Assembly (NCBI GenBank): GCA_029207755.1
Contig: JARCOQ010000002.1
Coordinates: forward strand, 61,333,420 to 61,397,419
DNA from: Chamaea fasciata
Taxonomy: Eukaryota; Chordata; Aves; Passeriformes; Sylviidae
DNA length: 64,000 nucleotides
Reading direction: 5' to 3'
Below the pieces are notes generated by a model. It was not told the origin of the DNA. It worked only from the letters and a program-made list of their open reading frames with translations, and made no database searches. How positions within the stretch are numbered: the first letter of the stretch is position 1; every line of letters starts with the position of its first letter. Of the stretch, positions 48,751 to 61,339 are shown piece after piece. Both the position numbers and the translations under genes were made by a program.

Positions 48751-51169
48751 TACACAAAATGTCAAAATATTATCTAATATTTTATGAGAATCTCTTTAGT
48801 TATCTCTAGTAAATTTAAGTATTTCCACTTTCATGGGAAAACATTTTTGGGCACCTCTTGTACCGTTTCTCTGCAAACAATCCAGTTCAGAAATTTTTTT
48901 CCCTCTCAAGATTTTATGATTCTCACAAAAATCTCTCTTCTGAATAAATTTGCTCATTAGACCTGTTCAGATAACTGTAATGGAAAAGGAAATCATTCCT
49001 GATTTTCCATAATGTTATAGTGGATGGAATACTTAAGAAGGTAAATGAACACAGAAACAATTCTTCAGTTTGACAAATTACAAATTCTACTGTGTGAGGA
49101 GAATGTCCTAACCTACACTTTCTAAATGAGATGTAAATCTGATTCTTTTTCAACCCTTCTGAGAAATATAAGCTACTGCAAATTAGTAGTGTATAGATTT
49201 ATTAAACCAGTCAACAAACAACAGGCATGCCTCTTTAACCCAGAAATACCAATGCTTTCCTAGAAGTGAGAAGGATTGTGATCATTCTTCCCTATGTAAA
49301 AAAAAAAGTGTGTCTATCCCTATTTTTAAATCAGACTCTAAAAAAAAAAAGAAAAAAGTCATAAAGACTTTTCAAAGGTATGTATAGATCCTGTGTGAAA
49401 GAGCATTTTTCTGACGGTGAGAATACAGAAAATCTCCTCATAATTTCAAGTAACTTTTTGTATCCCTTTGAAGAAAATACTGGAGATTAAAGTTTAAATA
49501 ATATACACGTTGTCATGTTTGGATCACTGTCTTGTGAACACCGTCAACATTACTTATATTGTTAAGGCCAGTGCTTTCTGCTGAACAGAAAACCAGTAGC
49601 AATCAACCAAAAATCCTTCAAAATTTTGAAAAATTTTATCTGTGCATTAAGTTCCATTGAATAACATTTTCTCCTTCTCTGCCTCTGTTTAATGATTCAG
49701 GATCTGTTGGATCAAGCAAGGAGAAAGCAAGTAGAAACATATAGAAGATATCCACACCACTACAGGAAGAGTAATACAGTAAATATATATTTAAGAGGTA
49801 GAGAAGAAATGATTCTTACCTAAGGGGATTAATGATGTCAAGGACAGATGTCAGTAAAACCACCCAACCAACCTTCATATGCTCCACTACTAGACAAGAC
49901 AACATGCCCAAAACCTAGTCAATTTTCTGGATTCTAGTATTTAAATATACACATGCTCATCATAAATATGCATGTACACACACATAATGAGCTATATTTA
50001 ATTTTGAAAGTTAAAGAAGAGATAGATAAACACACCTTGGACCTGTCAAGTTCCATTTCCCTAAAAAACATGTGGGAATGGGTTTCTCTGAAAGAATTAA
50101 GAACTTTCCTGAACCACACAGATACAACTACTAATCCAAAGCTACATTCCTTTAACTTGTTCTACTTTTGTCTTCATGCTTCTTACATTTTATGCTCCCT
50201 ACCCTAATGATGTCATGGCATGTGGAAAATATGGGCTCAAACATTGTAGTCTGGAAATGGCTTAAAACCTATATATATATTTTTTTTTTCTGGTAAAGGG
50301 TTAATTTCTGGACAAACATGTATCAGGGGCACCACTATTGCCATTAGTTATATCTGATTTCCATCCTTATGTTTTTCTTCAGTAGAATTATTAATATAAA
50401 TTTATATATACAGAAATTGAGCTCTAGATTGATGCTTTTTCTTTCAGAAGAAATGTAGCTGGTATGGCACATAACATGGTAGAACTACTACTCATAAAAG
50501 CTTTAATTGTGGATGATTTTGAGAGGATAGAGTGACACTGCTATTTTCTGGTTTAAGTTCAAGTTTTTAATATGAAGTGATCTAACAAAAAAAGCTGATG
50601 TTTCAGGCTTTTACCCTTTATTTTTATGATTGCAGGATACCTTACCATTTTTGGGAAAACTATTTGAAACAGAAAAAAAAATATTAATTTTACAAATCTT
50701 CTTTCTTGAGTATGGCTCTTGTTTATATGTAACATAATGTAGCTATTGGAATAGTTAATAACAAATTGTTGCTGTTAATAATAAATGGCCATTGTAGCTA
50801 TCTAATTTTATTTTATATTTTCTTCACACAGAGAAATTGTGTAAAATTCCCTAGCCTTGTAATGCTTTGAATCCTTTGAACATTTTGTCACTTCCCCTTG
50901 TCTGAAAACAACCTTTTTTGATAGATAAACATATGCTGTTGAGATACAGTAAAGGAGAAATTCAGCAGGAAAGACTGAGGGTCAGCATGTAGGTACTTAT
51001 AATACTGCAACACCAAAGAAATTTCACGATTGTGTATTGTCCATGTACTGTTCCTGAAAGTATTTGTGTTGTTTTGCATGTTGTATGCATGATAGAGCAT
51101 GAGATCAAATATCCCACCTCTATCTTCTGCTAAAATTAATGAGAAAAAATAGCTTGGAAGAAAATAGTG
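48751..51169. other. Unique AT-rich non-coding sequence
   Basis: No gene, RNA or recognised repeat. Short A-runs near 49301-49308 and 49341-49350 only. Confidence 0.6.
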
Positions 51170-51480
51170 TCACATGGCAAAAGTTGAGCAATGAATGATG
51201 CCACTGAAATATTTGAAGAAGCTCTTTTTCTTACCCTTGACATCCTTAGCCAGATTTAATTCCAAATGGGCCTTGGCCTTCCTTGTTGGAAAAGTGAGCC
51301 TGTGCTTAGAATAATGCTTTAGTTTCTGCTTCAGGCTATGTGTCAGAAAGCATGAAATCTTCCTAGTGGCAAAAGAAATCATCAAGAAAAGCAATGATCC
51401 TAACCCTGACATTACAGTTCTCCTGAGACAAGATATAACATGGCTTGGGGCACTGCTCTGAAGGCAGCACATATATTTTA
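51170..51480 (-). mobile_element. CR1 LINE ORF2 relic (region upstream of RT)
   Basis: A minus-strand frame of 100 codons ending at 51170 contains AHLELNLAKDVKGKKKSFF (about residues 67-85, 51274-51218). This is the conserved linker between the endonuclease and reverse-transcriptase domains of CR1 ORF2, typically ending in a SFYKYI-like motif. No CR1 3' end follows at lower coordinates, so it is an internal fragment rather than a simple 5'-truncated copy. Start and end of similarity are approximate. Confidence 0.82.
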
Positions 51481-53255
51481 TCAGTCACACTAATGAAGAA
51501 TGCAAGTACAAGTCAGAAATACAGCTCAGCATTGCTACACCTAATTTGCTTTGTTGGTAGAAGCCTAAATTACTACTCCAGGCTTCAATCAGAGACCGTA
51601 TGAAGGATGCAGAGCCTGGCTATGGCTACTTAGTAGTAATGTAGATGTCTGCTCTATGCTTTTGAGGTATTTTTTCCACTTGACAAAAGTAGGATGAAAA
51701 GTGATGAGGACGGGGCTGTGGAGAAGGGTGACCTGCATATCCACAATACTGTGGCAGTTGGATGGAAATTAATCTAAGAGTCAAAACCAGTAAAAGTTTG
51801 TTGGTTTTTTTTTCTTTTTTTAATTATTACTTTTTTTAGTATTAAAAAGGGGTTTTCCCTCAAAATCAGCATTTAGACTCAAATTTCACCTAAACTTTGA
51901 TAAGGAGCTGAGGGCAGAATATCATGCAGTTGCTATTGTTGTAGAGAAATAAATTGCAGTACTTGCAGTTATGCCTAACATGAACTAAGTCTCAATAATT
52001 GAAGAATTAAGTTGCTAACACACAGATCCCTCCCAAATTTTAAATGTAGTTAAAAATTATTTGCACGAATCCACAGTAAAGTGTTTCTTTCAGTGCCCTA
52101 GGCTGTTCTGAGGTGAGATGTTTACTTGGCAATCTTTTAAGTAATCTTTGAGAAGGTGTATAGTAGGTGAAAATTTTATAACTTTCCATTATTTTAAAAA
52201 AATATTGTGACACAACAATATGAATAATAAATATATTTAAAATAGTAAGTAATCTCCCACTCTAAACCAGAATGAATATCTCCTCTACTGTATCACAGAA
52301 ATAAATAAATAACCTAAGTTCCTTATGCCATTCAAAGCAATGTGAGTCACCTCTCATAAATATTTTAGGGGAATTCTAACTTCTTCCTGGAGCTATTAAA
52401 TGTATTTTTTTAATTTATTTTCTATTTTGGTTTCTAGTTCAATTTCTCAGGAGTTTCTGCCATCAACAATGCAGGCAAAAAAGACACATAAAAGTTGTGA
52501 TTGGAGCTGTAGTAAAAAAACCCACATTGTGTCATGAGGGGCCTACATTTCTCTATTTATTTTGTGTGAAATGTAGCAGAAATCATGTATATATTGGGAT
52601 TGCAATTTTTTATCATATATCCTCATTGAGAGGATTGTATATTTACTTCAGTAAGCATGGAAATGAATGGTGACAGTGGTGTACTTAGTTAAGTAAAATG
52701 AAGAAACAGAAATACAGGAAAGTATTTGTGGTTTTTGTTTGTGTGTGTTTTGTGGTTTAATGTTGTTGGTTTTTGTTTATCTGTGGGTTTTCTCCCTGTT
52801 TTTCTTCTTAGGAGAAAATATGAAAGAGAAGGAAAGTGATATTTTTAATCATATTGACTTATTTGTCACACTGGTAAAAATTCAAGATAAGGTGCTTTGC
52901 TACAGTATCTATATATAAAATTCAGAGTTTCTGCTATGTATTTTGTGTTCCATACCTATATTACTTGACAGGAGTAAACTCTTGATATCCAGCCTTTTAG
53001 CCATCCAGGACACCAGAATTACAATGAAAATATTTCTTCCATGTCAATATGGAGTAACTAGAATGGATAGGCAATGTTCTAAACATCTGATGAATGATCA
53101 TAATATTGTCTATTTTTCTGACATTGTTTATTCTTCTGACTTTGACTTTTACCTTATTTTAGGAAAAAATAAAAGGAAGGTTAATCTGTATATACTGTTA
53201 ATTTGCCCAGGATTTGCCATCACCAAAATAAACATTATCCATATTAGGAGAAAGA
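51481..53255. other. Unique AT-rich non-coding sequence
   Basis: No gene supported; the 114-codon frame at 52943-53287, the second longest in the window, has no signal, domain or compositional sign of being real. T/G-rich sequence lies at about 52727-52805. Confidence 0.55.
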
Positions 53256-53348
53256 ATGAAAGAATGATTGAAGGAATGTATGAATGAATGAATGAATAAT
53301 TAGTTTAGTTTAGTTTAGTTTAGTTTAGTTTAGTTTAGTTTAATTTAG
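53256..53348. repeat. (GAAT)n and (TAGTT)8 microsatellites
   Basis: Imperfect then perfect GAAT units to about 53297, directly followed by eight exact TAGTT units at 53301-53340 and a worn ninth. Confidence 0.96.
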
Positions 53349-54662
53349 TGTATTTCAAAGAATTTTTTGACATTGTTTCATCTTTTGTGAGATACAGATA
53401 TACAACAGTGTTCTTCCTAAGATTGCTGATACATTTGTGATTCTCATTAGGATCCAAATATAGAACATAAAGAAATTCCTGGAATTGATATTGGATATCA
53501 CTTGTTCTTTAACTTGATTATCTCTCAATAGTTGGAGGCACATAAAATACCACTTTTCTCTCCATATATTGTGAGACATCCAACCTGACTTTCAAGACCT
53601 GTTTAAACTCTTTTAGTGTCAAGTTTATTCTAAAATTTTCCCAGGTCTTAACTTCAGCTACCTATGTACTCTGAAAAATATGTACTCAAGGCAAAAAGTG
53701 CTTCTTTCCTGCCAAGTAGTCTATAAACATGGCATAGATAGACAGGCATTTGAGTTCAATTTAGATCCTCCAAGGCAATTCCACAAATGTGATGTGTGAA
53801 GGAAATGTATGCTGTAAAAACTATTTTGCTTCGGAGACACTGAGCCTCTGACTTTCACCTTCCAAGGTGACTGAAGTGCTGAATAGCCAGAAAGACTTGA
53901 CTCTTCAACAGTACCATGACTCTGTGTATTGTTGTAGAACTATATGAAAATGAAGCACAAATAAAAAATAAATCAGATACTCCTATCTCAATGATTTCTC
54001 ATTGAAGAGAAAAGAAACAGATGAAATGAAACAGAAGTGGAATCAAAAGCAGCAAAAGGGTTTAATTATATGGATTAGGTCATTCTGGGAACAAAAGTGA
54101 AATTGATCTATAAGGAAGTACGCTATTTACAGAGGAATTCCATTCTCAGTTCTTTGTGAACCTGAGAAAGAAAATATTTTTTTCTCTAACTCTATTCATA
54201 GTAAATTTTGCATAAATTAATTCTAATATCTTGGAAAAAATAAAAAGAAATCTCAAAATTTCATCTAACTTCTATTTTATGTTTATCTTCATATGCAATA
54301 AACCAGCAGACCAGCAGTAGCTGTGCTTTATTCACATAGTAAAGCACAGAGGGAAATAGCTCACATGACAGAAGTAAAGGCGCTTAGGATGTGCACATAC
54401 ATGGGCTCATTAGCAAGTGATATTCTCAAATGCTGTGGCACTTTCTATTCCCCAGATTTTCCCTTCTATTTACTGGTTGTGCATGCTTCTGGAAAAGAAA
54501 GGCCTTCCTACATGCTAGCTTCAAAAAGCAGATCTTGAATTATCTGACATTTATGGATAGCAGAGGGAGGACAGCATAGAGAAGACCAACTTCTCCTGAC
54601 ATTAAAAAGAGTGATGAGACTAATACATAAGTTTTTGTCGACTCTCCTTCCACCAGATGATA
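53349..54662. other. Unique AT-rich non-coding sequence
   Basis: No gene or repeat recognised. Confidence 0.6.
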
Positions 54663-55194
54663 AACACTGTCCTGGGTTGAAGTATATTCTATCACCATCT
54701 TCATGAACTGTTGAAACCAGGTGAGGCAGGGATCCCTGCCTCCTCCACTCTGGCTTATCTTCTGTTAATGGGCCCATCAGCACCTTTGCTGCACAGCTCA
54801 CAGATAACCCCCTCCTGGACTATCTCCTGTTAATGGGCCCATCAGGCCTTATCACATGACTCACCATCTCATTGTGAGATGCTCCACCCAGAGGGAGGAA
54901 CCAAGCATTCCAGCCTGGATATAAGCTGAGACTCTGAACACCAGAGGAGCGCTTACCCACTGAATTCCCAGAGGACCCGAGCTACCAGACCTTTCTACAG
55001 GATCACTGCTTCAGGAAGACCACCTCACCTGGACTGCTTCCATCACTCCGCTCAGGTTGTATTCTGACTCTGTCAGTGGTCTTTTGTATTATTGCATCTA
55101 TTTTATTTTACTTTCTTTCCTTTTTTTTTCCTATTAAATTGTATCTCTGACTTGGAGCCTCTCATTTGTTTTGCTTTCAAACCACTACAAACAC
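54663..55194 (+). mobile_element. Solo ERV LTR with 5-bp target duplication, well preserved
   Basis: A 522-base element (54668-55189) begins TGTCCTGGGTTGAAG and ends CCACTACA, flanked by exact AACAC at 54663-54667 and 55190-55194. It has a TATA box (TATAAG, 54920-54925) and an ATTAAA polyadenylation signal (55133-55138) in the right order for U3-R-U5. In U3 a block around CTGTTAATGGGCCCATCAG is repeated (54762-54780 and 54827-54845), a likely duplicated regulatory unit. A 5-base duplication fits an ERVL-type integrase. It resembles a songbird LTR family known from memory. With TG/CA ends and duplication intact it looks like one of the youngest insertions here. Confidence 0.92.
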
Positions 55195-57235
55195 ATAATC
55201 TTAAAGCTTGATAAATAAAACCCATCTTTCATTCAAGAGCAAAGATTAAGGCTCAGATTTATACTTTGAGAACATGTCTTAATTAGTTTACCATCAGCTA
55301 ACTTTTGTGTTATGCAATATAAATAAAGAAGGGCAAAGGCTATGAACAGCCATTCAGGGCAACTGTCACTAGTAAAAAGACTTAGTGAGAAATTAAAATG
55401 GGCAAACTGTTAGAAATAGAAACCTATAAAAATTTCATGAAGTGTATAAAAAGCTGACTGCGTTTCATCAGGTTGCAGTTACAATATACTGCATTATGTC
55501 AAATAAAACTAACACCTTGTTGTGAAACACATGCACACCTTTCTAAAAAAGAAAATGAGAGCAACTCTGGATTATTCTACACCAAGAACTATTACTCTGC
55601 AGGAAATTTCTACTGAAAGTATAAGGTCTATAAAGATTTTACCTCGTTGATTAGTACAATCGATAGTGAGTTATCAAAGGAAACTGAAGAGAAAGGACTA
55701 GAGGGCTGCAAGACATATCTTTGAAATCCTAAGAACTATATTCCTTTTATGCTTAACTCATCTTAATGTCAGTGGGAGTTATGTGCACTATGTAATAGAA
55801 AGAAAAGACACCTTTCTAGGCTAACAGTCATTTTCAGATTAGAAACAAAACGAAAAAAAGGAAAATAATAAAAAAATAAATTATTTAATTTTAGAGAGCA
55901 CTTCAAAAAAGATTGCACAGAATATGAATCAAAATGTCTGTGCAATTCTGATCAATATAAACAGAGATGACAGTAATTCCTTGTACACTGACAGAAATTT
56001 AATCATTACTGTTACCAAAATACATCTGTATTTTGGTAACAGTATATATTTGTCCATTCCAACAATAATGCCATTAAATGCATATAATTTTTTTTAGAAA
56101 CTGAATAACTTTTATTCTTTAACCTTCTCTATCCAAAGGTGAAATCTACATTCCTTCAAGTTGCTTTTTGAGTAGCAATTGTTCAGTTTTAAGGTATATA
56201 TTCTCAGCATCATAAGAATCGAAGTTGCTAGATCTAAAATCTGTAAAAGTGTTTAATTATATTTCTGTCAATAAAGAAGATAAAAAACCCAAGCGAACAG
56301 GTAAGCAGAAGAAAATTCTAATTCAGTTTAATTAGAGAGGTATTATTTAACCCTAAATTGGACCAGCCATTTTAAAGTTTCAAATAATCCTTTATATTTT
56401 TAGAAAACTTAGAAACGTTTGCTATTTCTGGATTCCAGTTCTTTCCTCCTGACTATTTATCTTGTGGGGTTTATTTTGTTTGTGGGGGTTTTTTTTGTTT
56501 GTTTGTGGGTTTTTTGTTGTTTTTTTTTTTTTTTTTTAATCTTCTGTTTGGTTTTTCAGCAGTGTGTAGAGAGGTTTAGTTGGTTGTTGTATGTCATTAA
56601 GGTTTCATGTGTTATTCCCTCTTCAAGACTGAAAACACATAGATTTGCTTATATGAGAGAGGGACAGGCTACAGGAAACACACAAACAATGATTTTCATT
56701 GTAAAATATTCCCTGGAGACCTCCATATTATGTTGTATGTGAAAGGATATAAGAGAAAATAGACACTTTGAAGATAATGCAACATATTTGGAAAATACTT
56801 CTCCTCTACCAGAAACAGCAGATTTTTTTTTTATAGCATTTTTTTTAGATGAGTTGAAAGATGTTTTCAGATTGAATAGGATAATTGCCTTCTTTGGAGC
56901 AATGGCTTATCCAGCCCACCATGAAACAGTAAGACTTCTTTGCCATCAAAACCAATAGTCATGCTCTCTCATGCAGAAGTATCCAGAAGACCCTTTTACT
57001 CAGCAAATAAAAAAATGATTACTGTTCTTTTTAAATAATATCAGTGCCTGGAAATTTTCTCTCTTTCCAAGTCTGCTGTAATGATGGTTGTTTGTATTAA
57101 TTTCTTTCAGGAAAATTCTTCCTCATCCATTTTTTCTTCTTGCTTTACTTTCCAGTAATTTTCTGAGCTGTCCAGAAAGTGTAAATTTTACAAAATCTTG
57201 GATCTTTGAACTGATATGTAAATAAGTGTGGTGTC

Positions 57236-57238
<3 letters not shown>
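55195..57238. other. Unique AT-rich non-coding sequence
   Basis: No gene supported. Contains a perfect hairpin at 56008-56043 and a T/G-rich tract at about 56478-56538, which explains the phenylalanine-rich frame at 56419-56742. Confidence 0.6.
56008..56043. repeat. Perfect 16-base-arm inverted repeat, 4-base loop
   Basis: ACTGTTACCAAAATAC (56008-56023) and its exact complement (56028-56043) flank the loop ATCT. No flanking duplication typical of a MITE was seen, and the stem is shorter than a microRNA precursor. Confidence 0.9.

Positions 57239-57280
<42 letters not shown>
57239..57280. repeat. Poly(T) tract, T42
   Basis: Forty-two uninterrupted T. No minus-strand retroposon body was recognised beside it. 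Confidence 0.97.
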
Positions 57281-60043
57281 CCAAAGGGCAATAATTTGGG
57301 GACTTATTTTAATGTCTTTTAAATTTTTTTTTTTTCTCTCTTGTTATAAGACAAGAGACTATTACTGTGGTCAAATGCTAGAAACTTCTTAGCCCTATGA
57401 AATTCCAAAATGCACAATGCATTGCACAATGACATGAAATGAATGCAAAGAGATTATTGATATTAATTTTGGACATTTCAGAACTAAAATTGCTCATCTT
57501 ATCAAATTTGTTTTCATGTTGTTCAAAAATATAAATATAAGTGTTAATTAGAAAAAAGTATCAACCCTCCTCTTAAAAAATGCTCTAAATTTTTGCCAAT
57601 CATATCAAGAAGGAAATTGAAGGTAATTTTAAAAATATGTACCATAAAAAAATTGTAGTGAAGACATTGTAGATGAATGGAAATCAAACTTTGTCCATAA
57701 CACTGGAAGGACCATGATACATACTCTATACTTTGTTCTTTGATCAAAAAAACAGCAGAGATGCATTGCTTATTAAGTAAATAATATTTGAAAACATACT
57801 TTCAATGAGATTAAAAGTGCATTACTGTTCATATTCCCCTTATGAACTCTTCAATCTCTTGTTTTATTTCTATAGAAATGTAGTTCTCTTCAGTCTTTCC
57901 TTGCAGTTAAATTATTCTGTAAAATTGCTTTCATCAAGTAATAAGTAGAGAACGTTGTGAAAAGTTATAGAAGCTAAAGTTCCTGGTAACTCAGCTTTCA
58001 TGCCTAGGACACATGAAAGGGTGAGGTTGATAGCATATTCCATAAATTACCCTGGGAAACAAGACATAGCACGGAGATGTAGCTTACATCTTGTGCTATG
58101 CAAAACAACAAATACAGGAAATGAAAATTTTTCATAAGAACATAATTTATATCCTGATTTTTAGCTGAGTTTTTATTTGCTTGTTTGTTTGTTTTCCAAG
58201 TGTAAAACTTCCTTTCGATGACATTTCACTAGAAATAGATTTTAATCTAGAGTATGCCTATACAAAATCTATGTTGGCCAAATTTTTTTCTTTCCATAAA
58301 TTTCAGACCTGTGAGTTCTTACTCATATTAATTTAGGACTTTTCAATTATCTTACTTTTGAGCTGATTTGATTTATATGGAGTTTGATGGCACTCATTGC
58401 ACTGGGGAATACTTTGTTTGTGCATAGTAAATATATTTCTGATGAAAATGAAATTTCAAGGTAAATAAATATCTCCTATGGATCATTACAGACATTATTA
58501 AAATCATGTGCCAAAGTGATAAATAGCATTACAAGCTAATTTTATTTTAAGGAAAAAATACCTAATTTGTAAGTGTATGAACAAGCAGAAGAAAACAAAA
58601 AAGATCAGAAATTTGTTTCACCATTCTGTGCAAAACCATCAATATTAAAGAAATTTGAATATTAAAGAAATGGTCTGGAAAAAAAGAAGTAAGTAAAGGC
58701 ATTCTGAGCAGTTGGATTAATATAGAAATCTCCAAGCATGGGGGATCTGTCGAGAACAATTTTTTTTCTTGCTTTGCAAGTAGCTTTTAGATATAAAAGT
58801 AGCAAGTAGAAAATATTTCAAACTGTTTATTCTCTTTATATCTAATAACCCTTAAGAGCAATTCTGCTGGCCACAGATTTTTCTTTATCAAGGAAGTATT
58901 TTATTATCTTTTCTGGAAAAAAACATTGAGAGCTATTCTCTATTAGGTTATGCAGATTATTCAAAACCTACTACAGTGTTCTTTTAACTATATTCTGTTC
59001 ATTATCAATGTGAAGAATCATAAATGGACCATAGGAAATATGCACTTTATCTGAAAGCAATGGGAAGTATATATTTGTATATTACATTTCCCTGTTAGGA
59101 CTTAAAGCTCAAAATTATGTTGCAAAGAATTGTAAGAGGGTTTTCCTGGTAAAGATAACATAGTAAGGATGAAAGGAGAAAAACAGCTGTAAAAATTGTA
59201 CGGCTGAGAGCTCTTCACTAAGGAATTCTAGAAGACACACAGGTGACTTTTTCCCATAGTACGTTCACTCCTAATTTAATATCGCCTTTTATAAAATGTT
59301 TGGGGTTCTGTACAGTCAGGTAAGCTCTGCTTCCACAGTGAGTTTCATAATAACTGATAACAAACCTAAGAGGTCAGGATGATCCATAGTAGGGTTAGCA
59401 CAAGGACTTAAATCTTGTTTCCAGTGATGGTAATAATATGGGCCACTGGGTGCAGAAATGTATTGTTTCCTAGCTATTTGTATCACCGTGTTAACATTTA
59501 GAGTTAAAGCAAGCTAATATATTTAAAACCTGCTTAGTGTGCCTTTGTATTTAGACGAGCAGCAAGTCTCTGGCCCCACAGTCATGTCCCTCTCAGCTTT
59601 TGCACTCTTCCATATGCAAATGACCAACTGTTTCCTGAAATTCATGCTGCACAGAGGATGTGCCAAGAAAAGCAGATCAATTAATTAGATCCCCTAACTT
59701 TTTTGCCTGAATGTAAAGACTCAGATGACAAGAGGTAATAAGCAGTAGAACCTTCCTGTAAATGGTAGGAGTGGCTTTGAACCTCCTTTTGCAAAAAAGA
59801 GGTTTGGTTCCATGTGTTGTGTTTTTGGAATAAATTTAATACATGATCTGATATTTAGGTAGGTGAGAATGGCCTTCCTACATATTACTGGTTATTAATA
59901 CCTTTTAATAATACTTATTAATAAAAGCAGTAGGAAGAGTATTTTCTTAGTTCTACAGTTTGTGTTATCTAAGGTCGTGGAAGGTCTCTCCACTCACCCT
60001 GCCTTCTAATCACTTTCTTATTCTCTCTCTGTCTCTTACTGAA
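57281..60043. other. Unique AT-rich non-coding sequence
   Basis: No gene, RNA or recognised repeat; a short (TTTG)n patch near 58178-58193. Confidence 0.6.
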
Positions 60044-60117
60044 GCTTTCATGAGAGTATGTTGCTTTCATGAGAGTATGTTGCTTTCAATAGAGTATGTT
60101 ACTTTCATGAGTATGTT
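60044..60117. repeat. 19-base minisatellite, four units
   Basis: Units of GCTTTCATGAGAGTATGTT at 60044-60062 and 60063-60081 (identical), 60082-60100 (two changes) and 60101-60117 (two bases shorter). Confidence 0.95.
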
Positions 60118-60269
60118 ACTCTATGTAGTTTCTAAGTTTCTGGCTGACTATCATATTCACACCTAACAAGAAACTCAGCTGAAAACATTTCATAAACTTT
60201 CATAGTGTAGAGGAAGATATCCAGGGATTTCTATATGATCTGAAGTTTAACCAGCAACTGGATTTTTGT

Positions 60270-61130
60270 CTGTCTGTATGGTGTTTGCCAAAGCAGGCAG
60301 TCAAGCATGCACTCTGCCACTCACTCATTGTCCCTGTTCCAGTGGGATGAAGGAAAAACCAGGAAGAACAAGAGCATAAAAATTCATCAGGGAAATCACT
60401 TTCCAATTACTGACTTGCTTGGAAAATTTAACTTACTTCATTGCCAGTTAGCATAGACATTTAATTACTGATAGGATATTTAGAAAAAAAAGCAGACAAA
60501 TATTTAAACACTTAGGGAAAAAATATTTTCTTCCCATTTCCCATTCACTCCAGACACCTCTCCTTTCCCCTTTCAAATTCCTACTCCCTTGTCATCAATG
60601 CAGGTTAATCTTACTTGCCTTGGTGAGGCAATGGGCTGAGGAGGAGATTGGGATCAGGCTGCAGTGATTCCTTTCCCCTGTTCCTTATTCCTTTCTCTTT
60701 CTCTCTTGCTCATGCCTTCTGTTTCCTCTGCTGTGGGCCTATCCATGTGCCACAGTATTTTCAGGAAGCATGATGTATTCTTATCTACAGTACGTGCTTA
60801 TCTACAGGTCACAAGCCACTTCAAGGGATTTGCCTGTGGTAATATGTTCATCCACTGGCTTCAGTTCCTCCAGGGGTGTTATCAGATCTACAATGAGCTG
60901 TTTAAACTTCTTGAATATGGTCCTTTTGGTGTTTAAACTCCTTAAGTATGTTTTTTTTTCAAGTGTCATCAAGTTTATGGCAGGCTCAGATATGTCCTTT
61001 AGTAACTCCCTTGGAGATGGCAGAACAGGCTGTGTCTGGAATAGGGCAGCTCCTGGCCTCTTCTTTCAGGTGTCACCTGTGCAGACCCCACCTCACTGCC
61101 AAAACCATGGGTTTATACCAACCACCATCT
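60270..61130. mobile_element. ERVL-type LTR, long worn copy
   Basis: Same family and orientation as the LTR at 16404. In order: 'ccagtgggatgaaggaaaaaccaggaag', 'aatcactttccaattactgac', 'ggaaaatttaacttacttcattgcc', pyrimidine-rich sequence, the middle section, then 'ctggaatagggcagctcctggcctcttc', 'aggtgtcacctgtgcagac' and 'ctgccaaaacca'. At about 860 bases it is the most complete copy of this family in the window, but it has many changes and no clear target duplication. Ends are approximate. The frame of 140 codons at 60770-61192 lies mostly inside it and is not a gene. Confidence 0.65.
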
Positions 61131-61339
61131 ATTCACTTAAATGCTTTCAGAGTGTGATTTGCAAGCTCATGAAAGCTCTGATGTTATTGTGAAAGTTCTG
61201 TTATCCTCTTTATCCAGAATGATAAAGGTGAAAAGGAATGACGAAAAGGAATATGACTATTTTCAATTTCATGTGGAGTCAAACTGAGTTATGAATTCAC
61301 AGAAGTCCCATGTACCAGAGTAGAGGAACACATCTAAAG

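Noticed and set aside
52943..53287. 114-codon plus-strand frame
   Set aside because: No signal peptide, domain, motif or flanking splice or promoter context; it ends in a microsatellite. Length is within chance for 64 kb.
60770..61192. 140-codon plus-strand frame, the longest in the window
   Set aside because: Most of it lies inside a worn ERVL-type LTR, which is non-coding, and it has no recognisable protein features.
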